A stretch of DNA of 64,000 nt from Allacma fusca. Lineage: Eukaryota; Arthropoda; Collembola; Symphypleona; Sminthuridae. Numbering within the stretch: the stretch's first letter is position 1; every line of letters starts with the position of its first letter. The DNA is taken from assembly GCA_947179485.1 (NCBI GenBank), contig OX359247.1:44117131-44181130 (forward strand), given 5' to 3'. The position numbers were made by a program, and so were the translations under genes. The notes beneath the pieces are model-generated. The model did not search any database and was not told the origin of the DNA. It saw only the letters and a list, made by a program, of their open reading frames with translations. Below are positions 45,776 to 58,148 of the stretch, piece after piece.

Positions 45776-46580
45776 CGTGTAATGAAATAATTAATACTTG
45801 AAGTTACAAGTGAATTTTGAAGCTAAACTTGAAATTCAACTTGGCAAGTTACAGGTTTGGATTTGACATGGTAACAAACATGAACTTGACCTTAAACTCT
45901 GCAGAAAATTAAACTTGACCTTAAACTCTGCAGAAAATTAAACTTGACCTTAAACTCTGCAAAAAATTAAACTTGACCTTTTTTACGATGAACCTGAAGC
46001 TTGGAATTGCACTTGACCTAATTCAAACTTAACCTGAAATTTGAAAATGAACGACCTGATTTAAACTCGACCTGAAACTTAAGAATGCACTTTACCTTAA
46101 TTTAAATTGAATTTAAAACAAATGCAAACTTATTGAACCCATGGGCTCAAACTTGAAACCACACTTAAACACATATTTGAACTCAAATTTAAACTCAAAT
46201 TTGAACTCACATTTGAACACATATTCGAATCTATACTTGAGCTTAAACTTGAACTAAAATTTGAACACATATTCGAATCTATACTTGAGCTTAAACTTGA
46301 ACTCAAATTTTAACACACACTCGAATCTATACTTGAACTTAAACTTGAACTCAAATTTGAACACATACTCGAATCTATACTTGAGCTTAAACTTGAGCTT
46401 AAACTTGAGCTTAAACTTGAACTCAAACTTGAACTCAAAATTGAATTGGAACATGAATTCGACTTTGAATCAAACTTTAATCCAAACTTGAATTCGAACT
46501 TGAATCAAACTTTAATCTAAACTTGAATTCAATCTTGAATTCAATCTTGAACTCAAACTCGAACTCAAATTTGAGTTCAA
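45776..46580. repeat. AACTTGA-type degenerate array with a 29-bp core
   Basis: At about 45,888-45,980 a 29-bp unit (AAACTTGACCTTAAACTCTG plus 9 nt) repeats about three times. From 46,170 to 46,580, phrases such as CTTGAACTCAAATTTGAACA and CATATTCGAATCTATACTTG recur. The periodic frames at 46,254-46,491 on both strands are by-products. Confidence 0.85.
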
Positions 46581-47736
46581 AATCCCAAGTATTTCTAATT
46601 GTATGTTCCATTTTAAAAAATCCGTAAAAAACTTAGCAAATGAAAACAGCCACACATTACACTCCAATTTCAAAAGATTTCTCAGAAACTTCCGCCATTC
46701 TCCACATTAATTTCCCTCCTTCACAATTTCCCAAATATAGCTCTTGGCAGCATTGAACCTAATGAGAAAAGAGCCCTTGGGACCCGTTTTTAGCGTCTTA
46801 TCCGCTTTCCTAAAATAATACCTCTTTTCCTCACCTTCATCTCCGCCCAAACTAGAACATAAAAATAGCACCGAGAGAAAAGACACCAAAGTATATTTCC
46901 AAGGATATGGAGAGCCCATTGCGGGAACTTATCCGACATAAAAAAAAATTAGCTATCACACACAACAAGGGTCCATTAAGCAGGGAAAGGAGAGATTCTC
47001 CCATTTATGTAATTCCCGCTCTTTTTCAATCTCACCATTCATTCTCATTTACTCCTGAAAAGGACACGCATTAGAATCATCTTTGATGGAGCCGGGGCTG
47101 AAATGAGCACAACTCATTATGACATCTTCAGTCTATATAAAATCCACATCCTGCACTATATCCCCCCTTACTCTCAGAATCTTCTATAAATAACACTTCT
47201 TTACACAGTCAATACTTACTTTAAGATCCCCTCTGTAAGAGTCCCTCCACGGAGTAATTTCTCAAGGCGTTATATACATACATACATATAGGAGGAAGTA
47301 ATTATAAGGCGGTGAGGCTGATTGTAAACTTACATATAGTGTGACTGATGAGAGGCATTAGAGTGTGAAATGAATCAAGTGAATGAGGGACATTTAATTA
47401 AATCAAATTTCATGGCTCAGCCCATTTGTTCAACGTACACAGGAGCTTCGTAAGAAGGGAGAAAGTAAAAGTAGAGGACAAAATTTCAAAATTCCTTTCC
47501 TCCTTTATTATTTTCTCCTCCTTAAAAATCTCATTCCAGAAATTCCTCGCCATTAAATTATCCCAGCCTACATATATAACTACATATGTATGTACATACA
47601 TATAAATTCACCCAAGCTGATGCAAATCATCTCTCTTTTTGCACAAGCCCCCATAATTATACAAAACCATGTAAGGAAATTCGAATTCCCCTATTTTGAC
47701 TAGAATTTTCCAGCAAAATTAAAAAGCGTCACAAAA
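46581..47736. other. Unassigned sequence
   Basis: Unique AT-rich sequence with ACATACATACATATA microsatellites at about 47,273-47,290 and 47,570-47,602. No exon is supported. Confidence 0.4.
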
Positions 47737-47772
47737 TTGACCTGGGTCAATATTTAAGGTCACAGGGGTCAC
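47737..47772 (-). repeat. TTGACC half-site cassette, copy 5 (minus)
   Basis: Read on the minus strand: GTGACC, 3 nt, GTGACC, 7 nt, TTGACC, CA, GGTCAA. It forms an inverted pair with copy 6 at 47,865-47,899. Confidence 0.75.
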
Positions 47773-47864
47773 ATAAGTGACGTAACATTTATAAAAACAT
47801 TAACTATTATTTTAAATTCATAAAATTAATATCACCAAAGCCTACAACGACTATGCTTAGTAAA

Positions 47865-47899
47865 TTGACCCCTGTGACCTACAGATTGACCCAGGTCAA
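47865..47899 (+). repeat. TTGACC half-site cassette, copy 6
   Basis: TTGACC, 3 nt, GTGACC, 6 nt, TTGACC, CA, GGTCAA. It is inverted relative to copy 5, with a 92-bp AT-rich centre. Confidence 0.75.
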
Positions 47900-48573
47900 A
47901 TCTTGTATTTCCTGAAAAAAATGAGATAATTTTTTTAAACATTTAAAGGAAGGTTTGAATATTGAAAAACATTTTGATCTCATCCTTGTACTTTCTCCGA
48001 CTTTCACCTTGAACTCTGAAGCTTGAAAGCGCCACTGATGAAAATTCTCCTTAACACATTAATTTCTGATCTTTCGGACCATTGGAGAAATCCAGGTGTG
48101 TATTCCAACAACAGGCTGGGGTTTGGACAAATGCCCCAATTTCCCAAAAAGGAGAAAGCAAGACAACACCACTGAGGCTCAAATGAGCCCCACAAATAGA
48201 GAAAGGTGGTTAAGGCCCAAAGTGGGCAGTTACTGTCCATTTACTCAATTAGGGCCTAATTTATACGTGACAGGGAAAGCTCATTCTAATAAATGAAGTC
48301 AACTGGTTCCAGTGTATTTAATCCAGAGCATTACCTCTACTAGTAAATACATATGGTTACAGGTCCAAGACTCCCATTTCAAAAGTTACCTCGAGTTGAA
48401 GCCTAGAGCCCAATTTAAAGCCTACACAGTTCCTTAAGCGGAAATGCTTTCTCCGGATATATAGATAGGGACAGGCTTCCGAGAAATAATTGCTGGATAA
48501 AGAACAGCAAAGCCGGGTTTCCCAGGGATAATCGACGAGCCCAGAACTGTGGGTTAAGAGCCAAAAAATCCGG
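47900..48573. other. Unassigned sequence
   Basis: Unique sequence into which the following transposon appears to have inserted. Frames on both strands at 48,004-48,617 are unremarkable. Confidence 0.4.
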
Positions 48574-48581
48574 GTAGGGGA
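48574..48581 (+). repeat. Left target-site duplication GTAGGGGA
   Basis: An identical 8-bp copy lies at 49,269-49,276 directly outside the other terminus of the element. Confidence 0.85.
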
Positions 48582-49268
48582 CATACCTCGGCAAAAATTT
48601 CGAACTCGAACTCGCACTCAGTTAAACGTGTGCAAGATCTCTAAGCCTCGAACTCACTGAGGCACTGAACTCTATGTAATTCTTTGCCTCGAACTCGAAC
48701 TCGGAGGCTCGTTTATTACACTTTGGAACTCAGCCTCGAACTCACCTAAGCCTCAATTTCCAGTTTGCCGAAGCAAGTATACTGCCATTTAAGTACATCA
48801 ATTCAATTAAAAACATTTTTTTACCACGTATTGTTTTTATTTCAACTCTTCGAAATAATAATAAGAACGGAAGTAAAAAAATATACTTTATGTATCTACG
48901 AAAATCAAACGAACATTAGTGCTTTCAGTTTTTTTCATTTTATTTTAAGCGCTTAAACCATTATTTTTTACACGCTTCAGTGAGCGCATTCGATAAGAAT
49001 CAATACGCAGGTATGCACAGCAATCGTTATTCCACAATAAAAATATTGAAACATAGATAAAATTGGTAGAGATTGGTGTTGGTGAGGTCCACATTTCGAA
49101 CTCGCACTCATTCATTTGAGTTCTGCCATAAATGATTGGCACTCAGCCTCAAGTCGCGGCGGCTTTTAAAACAGCTCCGAACTCGCACTCAAAACCAGAT
49201 TTTATGGAACTCGAATGTGAGCTGAGTTCGAGTTCGGAACTCAGAACTCACGAGTTCGCCGAGGTATG
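48582..49268. mobile_element. Non-autonomous hAT-like DNA transposon (MITE), 687 bp
   Basis: The element begins CATACCTCGGC and ends GCCGAGGTATG, a perfect 11-bp terminal inverted repeat. It is flanked by the 8-bp duplication GTAGGGGA. Inside each end are many subterminal copies of CGAACTCGAACTC and GAGTTCGAGTTCGG, which could bind transposase. The middle (about 48,770-49,080) is AT-rich with no frame resembling a transposase. The 8-bp duplication and CA...TG termini fit the hAT superfamily. The 11-bp terminal repeat is short but acceptable for that family. The intact duplication implies a fairly recent insertion. Confidence 0.8.
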
Positions 49269-49276
49269 GTAGGGGA
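49269..49276 (+). repeat. Right target-site duplication GTAGGGGA
   Basis: It is the partner of 48,574-48,581. Confidence 0.85.
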
Positions 49277-50364
49277 TACGATGTGAGCTAAGAAGCAGAG
49301 GGTGCACTCCTGAGCAGGGGATTTATTGGCTCTTGAGACTCCTTGCGTCTTAGCTGAGGAGACAGTAATTATGTGAAGTTTCGTATGTACATGTCATTTG
49401 TAGAGTCGGATGGGGAAAGTCGTTGCGCCATTTACATTAGACGTAGTTGTCATTGCCGTCTGCCTCGTATCGGGTCCATGGATGTATTGTACCTAGTGCG
49501 TAAATACGGATATGTATGTATATATAGGTAAAATATATGTGTATTTGTGTCAACTTGTATGCACATTGAAGAGCATATGTAAAATAGGAATGAGCTTTGA
49601 AATTGCCAAAGCATGTTCGTCCTAAATGGCCTCAATGTTGGAGAAATGGAGCTTGACAAAGCAACTCAGGGGGAGTAAAAGTGTTGTTGGTAAAAGTCGT
49701 CCTGGAACAAGACCGCACAATCTGGCTCTGCTGATCGAGCCCGACGTTATCTGTCTCCTTTCCCCTCCTGTCCCTCATCCCTGCATCTGGGCCTGTATGG
49801 AAATAAATGGGAGGGCTATGAGGAGGGGCTCAATTTACATACACACAAGGCCCCGCAGTAAGGCCCACCAGTATATACTCACTCACATGCACTTTACGCA
49901 ATTAGATTACCATTGGATACTGAGGAGCTAATGCTGACGCGAAACATGAGTAATTTAATCAGCCACAGACTTGACTTTCCCTTTTCTCCTCTCTCTCTCT
50001 CTCGTCTCTTCCCATGGACAACCTTTCCCCACATGGGATGGATATCCCCTTAAAGTCATGGATTAGACGACGAAACAACTTTCCTTAAAAAGGATAATAC
50101 ATAATGGAAATTTTTCTTCATTTTTCTCCCCCAGGGGGTTTCCTATGTACATTTTTTTCATGTGTAACAAATCAATTTTACCGGTAGGAAAGGCATCAAC
50201 TTTGGAGCAGCTCAAAATAAATACTAAGCCTCTTATTACATGTAGGGGCGCGAGCGTCGGGGAAGTAAATATATTTTTGAGGAAGTCAAAGCAAATATGA
50301 GATTGAGAAAGGGGATATTCTATTGTAATAAGTTTATTTTGTAATTTTTTTGGAAATTAAAAAC
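49277..50364. other. Unassigned sequence
   Basis: A plus-strand 101-codon frame (49,626-49,931) is GC-richer than average but has no domain or splice logic. A CTCTCTCTCTC tract lies at about 49,988-50,004. Confidence 0.4.
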
Positions 50365-50492
50365 TGGAGAAAGCATGTGAAAGTTGGAGAAAGCAAGTGA
50401 AAGTCGGTGAAAGTTGGAGAAAGCAAGTGAAAGTGGGTGAAAGTTGCAGAAATCAAAAGAAAGCGGGTGAAAGTTGGAGAAAGCAATGAAAG
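50365..50492 (+). repeat. GGAGAAAGCAAGTGAAAGT tandem cluster
   Basis: About five units of GTGAAAGTTGGAGAAAGCAA alternate with GTGAAAGTGGGTGAAAGTT, giving about 20-bp spacing. It is a member of the GAAAGT family. Confidence 0.8.
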
Positions 50493-51820
50493 TGGGATAC
50501 AGAAATCAAGAAATTCAGAGTGTACTTCAGAGATTGAAATTAAATTTAATAGAATGGACAAAAGTTTGCAAAATAAAGGGGAAAAAATTTGATGTAAGGA
50601 TCTCCAATGGAATAAAATTTAGGGAAGCTCCTCAAGGCAGGAAATAATATGATAAAACGGGGATAACATTAAAACAATAGGAGTTTGAGATAAACGTGGG
50701 AAATCCTTGTGCTGAAATTTAAGCTGAGTGAATTGTTCTTGAGAAAGATACTGACAGTAAGTCGCCCTGAGCTGAGTCTTGAAATAACAAAGGGATAAAA
50801 TTTGAGGTGACATTACCTGAAAAGCTATAGCTTTGCTTATGAAACACCTCCGGCTCCAGTGCATAAGTCACTTCAAAGACTAATTTACCCGAAGATAATT
50901 GCAAACTTCATAAAGGAAAATATAAAATCTCATCCGCTTGAGAGCAAAGGAAAAAATATCGGGGTAGAGAGGAGAGTCGAAAATGTTTACATAAAACAAC
51001 GTACAAAGACCTGCTGAATTTCAAAGTAAAAGTAGCTTCATTAATTCGATTAAGGATGGAGACAAATTCATCTATTATTTATCATCCACCGAGTTTGCTT
51101 TCTCTTTCTATATTAAATCATTACAGAGAGAGAGAGAGAGAGGGAGAAAGGCAAGAGTCCAAAGCCTGGCTTAACCTTTTTGTGTTGAAAATAAAACGCG
51201 TATGAAAGGAGAAATTAAGGGTTGGATTTAGGGGACACGAGCAACATGTGTATTTAAAACCGACTTCACTGTTGAAACATATTGTTTTCTTTTTCAATTA
51301 AGTTAACAAACGGAATGACAAAACTTTGCTCTTTTCATTACCATTGAAAATGAGGAGGCTGGAAGTGACGTTTCCCATATTTTCATTTATTGTTCAAAGG
51401 GACAATTAAGGACGGAAAGAGCTGGGTTTCATTTGTTGGAGGGTTCTTATTATAACTGTTTGCAATCTTTTCCTGGAGGATGACGCTGAGGGAGAAATGA
51501 GACATTGTATGTAATGGAGATGGGTAGCATTTGAGGGGAAAGTTTCTGTTTTTCGAACCTGCTGGAGCTCTAAGATTACTTCAGTAATGATGTCCTTGGA
51601 TTTTGGCCTCCTTTGGAGAAAATATGGGAAGTGTCCAATTAAGAGGGGAATGAGGATTTATTTAGATATTATGAAGCTTTACGTCTTTGAGAATACTTGG
51701 AGAATTCTGAAGTTGATAATTATTTAGACGGGCTAACGCCTCGTGTTAATATTGTTACGGTCACATTTAACGGTTAATAATGACAAAATTTGTCATCACT
51801 CAGAAACACTGTCGTCACGT
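50493..51820. other. Unassigned sequence
   Basis: It contains (GA)n at about 51,124-51,146. Overlapping minus-strand frames at 50,619-50,904 have no recognisable product. Confidence 0.4.
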
Positions 51821-52010
51821 TTACATAAAAACTTTCACCACTTTCACCTGAACATTTACCACTGTCACTGGAACTTTCTCTACATTCACAAGAACTTTCG
51901 CCAATTGTACTATAATTTTCGCCGGAATTTTCACCACTTTCACCAAAACTTTCACTACTTTCACCAGAGCTTTCACCACGTTTCTAGAACTTTCACCACT
52001 TTCACTCAAA
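51821..52010 (-). repeat. ACTTTCACC tandem cluster
   Basis: ACTTTCACCACTTTCACC-like units of 9-21 bp repeat about twelve times on this strand. This is the reverse complement of the GGTGAAAGT motif. Frames on both strands follow the period. Confidence 0.85.
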
Positions 52011-52554
52011 TTGTCTAAATTATTTCAATGTTGTCCAAAAATTTCAACAAATTAACCAGAATTGCACCATACTTTTACTGTTCTACTGTATCACTGTTCG
52101 ATTGTATTGTAAGACACAACCAGTCAATTTCCAAGTACAATTAAAATTGAAACATTACAAATATTACAACCGATTTTATTTCGTTCACAACTTCATGAAA
52201 TGTTTCCGACTCAATTCCCAGCAGTCTCGCTCCGTACTTTAATTCCTTTCGCTAAAAAATTCGATATGACTTTCACAATCAAACAATAAAATATTCATGG
52301 TTTTTAAACCCGTTATATTGCTGAAATTCTTAAAAAACTTTCACCAGAAGTCTCACCAGTGTATCCCTACCTTGCCCTTTATTCCCAAAACTAACACCAG
52401 CACCCCTTTCCAGGGAACATTTGTATAAATTCTCATTCTTTGATTAAGTACATACATACAGTTGAGGGGGATTTAATCTTTCACCGGTGCTTGCACCTAT
52501 TTTTATTAAAAATGTACCCAGAACTCTGACTGAATTTTTTATCATTACAATTCC
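52011..52554. other. Unassigned sequence
   Basis: AT-rich, with scattered CTTTCACC and TCTCACC motifs. No exon is supported. Confidence 0.4.
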
Positions 52555-52640
52555 TTGAACTTTCACTTTAACTTTCACCGGAACTTTCACTGGGACTTTC
52601 CCCGCAACTTTCACCGCAACTTTCGTCCCAACTTTCCCCG
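52555..52640 (-). repeat. AACTTTCACCGG cluster
   Basis: Seven AACTTTCACYG or ACTTTCCCCG units at about 12-bp spacing, in the reverse GAAAGT family. Confidence 0.8.
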
Positions 52641-55379
52641 TATTTTAGCAATATCATTATTATTAAAAATTTTCAAAGAATTAATAATAAATGCAGATGT
52701 GTCTACCTAACGTCGATAAATCTCATAAAATCTACCTGGAAGCTCCTATCTCTCACCGGATTTTACAAAACCAGCTACCGCAGATACAATTATTAATGGA
52801 ATTTAAAGAGAATTTCATCAAAAACATTCACAGAACCTACCACACATATGTATCAAATATCCTGCAAAAATGACCTGGTTGCCTCAACTTTCTCCCACAT
52901 ATGTTCTCTCCCTCTCTGTGACGTCCTGCCCCTTGTACACCTATCAATACAGGGCACTATACCAGTAGATAGGGGGAAACTGTCCACTATACAAGTTACA
53001 AGTACTACTCCCTACATTTCATTAGACCTTGAAGTTTTCCCTGGCCTCCGTCCCCCGTTGACATAGTTTTTTTACTTTCTCCATCCCGATGTTCCATATG
53101 GCCAAATATATATAACAAACTGAGGAAGACTTTTGGAGAAAGGAGAAAAACTCATATATGTATGTACATAAAACGTTCACGAGTTTATAGAGCATTGGGG
53201 AGAGAGACGGACGCGGTTGCCAATTTAAAAACTCAAGTGAAATGTCCTGGTAACTTTTCTCCCATAAAGTATACACACAAGGTTTTGGGGCTCTGTGTTA
53301 GATATCGGGGGAAGTAATGGAGAAATGGAGATAGAATGACGTGTTCAATTGACATTACTTGTAGCACTCAGCCTTGAGTCCATCCATTATGCATAAACTT
53401 GACTTTCCTTGGATCAGAGTGAAAGCGAGACGTGTGTAGTGCTTTCCCAGACTTAAACGCCACTACAATGTCTTTTACGGCCTCATGGTCCTTCCCCTTG
53501 TCTTGTAAAATGGCCCATGTCGGTGGGGATGTCAAAGTGGGGAGACAAAATCCACGGATACTTTCTCCAGTGAAGGGTTAAAATCGAGCTGGATTTCGTA
53601 CCTCTTTCTATTTTTTAACAGCCCCTCAAAAGCCCCTTGTAGGGCTCAATAACATATCCCTCCACATTTTCATCAACTGCAAACAAGCACTTTGGTAATT
53701 CTGCCCTACCTCAAATACTGTAATTGTAATTTCAAAAGCTCTTCTTCCCCTTCCTAACGACATTCCCACTGGGCTTTGAAGATGTCATTCAGAGTCATCT
53801 CTTACTTATGGTTAACGCTTGTATTTTCATCTGTACTACTATGTAAGAGGGGTTGAAGAAATAAAATCCTGCTTTCTGGGATGCTGTGTGAACGAGAGGT
53901 TATTATTTTGGGTATAAAAGGGAATGCTGACGTCAGTCTCTGGCCCAAGCCAGTGCTTTCGCAAGGGTCGGAGTGAAAGGCTGGGGAAGTTGTTGTGACA
54001 GGGGAAGTGAAATTAAAAATAAAAACGTGTTTTTTTTATTTCGTATGTTCTTTTGGCTCTGATTGTGAGCCTTCTGGGGAACTTAATGCTCCTTTGGATT
54101 TGCTTGTAAATAAGGAGAAAAAAATGTTTCCAAATGCTATTTACTCTTTGGGTTGTTCAAGGAGTTTTTTTTCCAAATGGGACTTTTGACTGGAATTCCA
54201 TTTCAGAGTTTGTCAATTCACTGAAGTTTTAAAGCGTTTTTGGAATTGGGTTTTGTATTTAATCTGGATGTGCGTTTATGTATGTGTATGTACATATAGT
54301 AGTCATTGAGCACATGGTCCGTTGAGATGCTAGAAGGAAAAGAGGTATGTACATATTTGTGAGTGAAATAACAGTTTTAAGGGATGGAATTCAAAGTGGA
54401 AAAAATAATTTAAGAAAAAATTCAAGGAAAACTAATTTGTTTTTTAGGGTTTTTTAAATAAAATGTTTGTTAATTTTTTTGAAGATTTTTTGGAGTATTG
54501 GGTAAAATTTGGGGGAAAAAATTGGGTTTGAACTAGAAATTTAACGAATTAAATTTGACTTATCAAGAAAATTTCTTTTTTCCTTTTTTCGATTTTGCAA
54601 CTCAAATTTCTTTCTAAACAATTTTTGAATTTATAGTTTAGACATTTTTCTAATGTTTGTTTTCTTCCGAACTATTTTTGTAGACTTGGGATTTTTCCTC
54701 GAATCGTAAATTTTTCATCGGAACTCTCCTTTCTTCAGGAAAATTAGGGGGAAAGTGGCAGGAAGGATTCCGTTCGGGTTCTTAGCCCACAAAAATATAG
54801 GAATATGGGGATGCTAAGTTGGGGATTCTCTGCTAAAGAAGAAACAGTGGTCGTAGTGCATGTGCATACATACATGCTATGTGGATTTTAGCGTGTAAAT
54901 AAGAGGAAACACTTTTCCAAATGGAACTGTATAAATGTATGGAAGTGGACGTGCAAAGCTATGAAAGAGGATTTATCTTTTGAATTGAAGCACTGGTTTC
55001 TCCTCCCTTTCTTACAATATGGCAAAACTGCTTTCACTTTTGATTTCCTCTTTTGTGAGAATCTGAATTTATGTTTGTGTGAAAGTAGAGTATAAGTAGT
55101 GTGAAAACGGTTTAGTGAAAAGTGAAACTTTATTACTTTCACCTGATAGAATTTCATCTTGCTGTTTCACTCGAGATACGAAGTACCGCAAGGGAGACTA
55201 AGCTTTTGGGTCCCGGTAAGCTGGGCATTCCGAGAGTAACATCCACGCATTACGAGTTAAAGCTGTGTTCAAGCTCCAGTCATATTTGATACGCTTTTTA
55301 GCTCATTTGTGAATTCTGTGAGGCTGGGTGTCAAACTGGAACATCGGTTCAAATACTTTGGTCAACTCGTTGAAATTTA
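52641..55379. other. Unassigned sequence, about 2.7 kb
   Basis: No recognised gene or element. There are several frames of 60-90 codons on both strands, T-rich stretches at 54,400-54,660 and an ATGTATGTGTATGTACAT microsatellite near 54,277. Confidence 0.4.
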
Positions 55380-55790
55380 GGGTCAAGGGGGTCAAGTGAG
55401 GATGTAAGATCAAGTTAAATAGAGCTTTGAGTTTTTCAAGTAATGTCAAGTGCAAGTGGAGTCACAAGTTGACCTTTAGTCAGGTCAAGTTCAAGTGGAA
55501 TCTCAAGTTAACCTTTAGTCAGGTCAAGTTCAAGTGGAATCTCAAGTTGACCTTTAGTTAGGTCAAGTACAAGTGCAGTTTCAAATTGAACTTTTGTCAG
55601 GTCAAGTTCAAATACAGTTCCAAATTGAACTTGTGTCAGATCAAGTTCAAATGCAGTTTCAAGTTGCACTTTAGTCAGATCAAGTTCAAGGACAGTTCCA
55701 AGTTTAACTTTAGTCAGGTCAAGTTCAAGTGCAGTTTCAAGTTGAATTCTAGTAAAATCAAGTTCAGACTTGATAATTATAATCGATCGT
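55380..55790. repeat. 39-bp array with AGGTCAAGTTCAAG units
   Basis: A 39-bp unit, GTCAGGTCAAGTTCAAGTGG plus 19 nt, repeats about eight times with increasing divergence to the right. The plus-strand frame 55,586-55,945 is a by-product of the 13-codon period. The motif resembles the AGGTCAAG array at 36,905-37,520. Confidence 0.88.
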
Positions 55791-57685
55791 TCACTTTCCT
55801 GAGGTTAGTGCGAGGTCAAGTTCAAGTGTTGGTGTTGTTGCCCAAAATCAATCAAGTCACATCGCTTTTTAGGAAAACCTACAAAGTCGTACGATCGTTG
55901 CTTGAAAATTTCCTTTCCAGGTTTCAAGTTCAAGCCCAAAAATAATTTCACCCTTCGAAAGCTCTGTTTCCAAAGGAGAACTTAAAAACGCAAGAATATA
56001 AAATCTGCAAAGAGATTCCTATCTGTATAATAATAATGATGAAGTCTGACGTTTAGCTCCTGTAATGCTAAATTATTTATGCAATTCCAAAGAACAGCAG
56101 TCTATTGCAGGAATTACGACTCCTACATGCGTGCTTCTATGTACACATAAACATTTATATATGAAGGCCTTATGAATAAATGGGTAGCCAAGGAGTATTA
56201 TTTCCCCGGAAAACCACCTGGAACGGTGAGAAAATGCGTCGGAAGGGAAAGAGAAAGGGAGATTTTTGGAGTACTTGCCAAGTTGATTTTATCATTCATT
56301 TCTTTCCAACTCCATTTTTTCCTTTCTCATTTTTATATACGGAGCATCTCAGCAGGCCTCATCTTTTTATCTCATCTTATTTTCTCCGAACTGCATAAGA
56401 GCCGCCTCAATACAAACCAGCCTAAGCTTATTTTTCCCTAAACTAATTTTCCCTTATAATAAAATTCAATAGGGCAAGAAGCATTCATTCTAAAACTTTA
56501 AATACAGTATCAGTCAATGTATGCAAAACTGCGGTAGTAAATTTACTCCAAAGCGCAAAACGTCAGTCACAAAAGTCGCAAAAGTCATAACGCACAAAAT
56601 GCAAAACGTGCTAAATCCAAACAGGAAAGTGGAAAGGAAAGCACAATTGCAAAATCATATTGATTTTACAAAAAAAAATTTGTAACCCTACTTAGTATGA
56701 CTACTATAATTTCTATAAAACGTTTCCTTTAGAAATGTTTTACTTTCACCAGTGATTTTTTTAAAACCGAACTTGAGCCGTTTTGCATCAATACTCCAAA
56801 TATATACAAATGAGAAAAAAATAAGACGAAAGGAAAAGGAGGGTTACAATGAAAGTGAAAGTTCCCTGTAGGCATAATCGATATCCCATCCCATTCACTT
56901 GTAAATCAGTCATGTCTAGTTTTTCCATGGGAGTTTTTGCGTATGCATATTTGATCGCCTCAGCCCATATAATCACTGATTACTTGCTTTTTTCTCTCAC
57001 ACTCTCATATTTTCCTCTTCGTCAGTTCCATCCCTTATTTGCTCTATGGCTGGAAATTTTTCCCATGAATTTTCCCCTAGAATATGCAAATTGCTCAGAG
57101 AATTACCTCCTGCCCTTCGGTAGCATTACTTTGCATAATGCAACTTTCTCCGGTCGCAAAAAAAAGTTCCAATTCAAACAAGGCCGGAGATGAAATCTGA
57201 TTGCGGAGGATTTTTCCTGCTGAGAATTTCTAGAAATTGAAATCTGTTTTTTAAAGTACAAGTAGATAGCAATGCTACACTTTCGTATTTCCTTTGGAGA
57301 AATAAACTCTGGATTACGTTTTGGTAAAAGTACATATTTTCCTTTGGGTCTTGAAGCATTGGAAGATATTTTTGGTGGGAAAGTCCTAAACATAACATGA
57401 AGGCAAATATTTATTTATAGGAGAAAAATAATAATCGCTACATTTTTATTTTGAAAATTATTTGTAAATTAAGGTGCTTTCTCCACAAATAAAATAAAAT
57501 TTCCTGAAACATTTTTTTCAAATTTGCTTTCAACGTATAATGTCAAAAATTGTGTCGATATTTTTCTACAAAAGTAGAAGAAAGTTATTTAAATTACGAT
57601 TCAACCATATTAAAAAAATACATTTTCCTCAACCAGGAACATCTTTCCCATAGAAAATCAGCTTTTTTCAAAGGAGAAATCTTTT
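55791..57685. other. Unassigned sequence
   Basis: It contains a few GCAAAACGTCAGTCACAAAA-like repeats at about 56,555-56,610. Frames at 56,172-56,441, 56,849-57,193 (+) and 57,103-57,398 (-) have no recognisable product. Confidence 0.4.
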
Positions 57686-57689
57686 TTTA

Positions 57690-57865
57690 AGTACAAATCC
57701 AACTTTCTCCAATGAGAAAATCCTCTTTCTTCAATGAGAAATCCAACTTTCTCCAATGAGAAACTCAACTTTCTCCAATGAGAAATTCAACTTTCTCCAA
57801 TAAGAAATTCAACTTTCTCCAATAAGAAATTCAACTTTCTCCAATAAGAAAATTATCCTTCTCCA
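57690..57865. repeat. 22-bp tandem repeat (CAACTTTCTCCAATGAGAAA)
   Basis: About eight copies of a 22-bp unit containing the imperfect palindrome TTTCTCCAATGAGAAA, changing to AATAAGAAA in the right half. It is related to the CTTTCTCC form of the GAAAGT family. Confidence 0.88.
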
Positions 57866-58148
57866 TAAAATAATTGCTTTCTCTTAAACAAAAAACTTAC
57901 AAAATTTACTTTTTCAAAAGTGAAACTAATCCTTCTTTCAAAGCAAAATTTACATTTTAGAGGTAACAAAATAGCTTACCCCAAAAAATCAGCTCAGCTT
58001 CCACTCCTGTTGTTTACAAGTTCTCCAAGTGTGGTGAAAGCAACCTGTCAGAGGAAAGATAAAAAAATCCATCCAAACAGAAGAGATTTCCCTACCAGAC
58101 TAGGAGATTCTCTTTGACATAGATAATCGCATTTCTTGATCGCCTTAC
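57866..58148. other. Unassigned sequence
   Basis: Unique sequence with nothing to report beyond the adjacent minus-strand donor at 58,143-58,148. Confidence 0.4.

Noticed and set aside
46254..46491. Frames encoding NLNSNL- or FKFKFE-like repeats
   Set aside because: They are low-complexity translations of the AACTTGA array, open on both strands.
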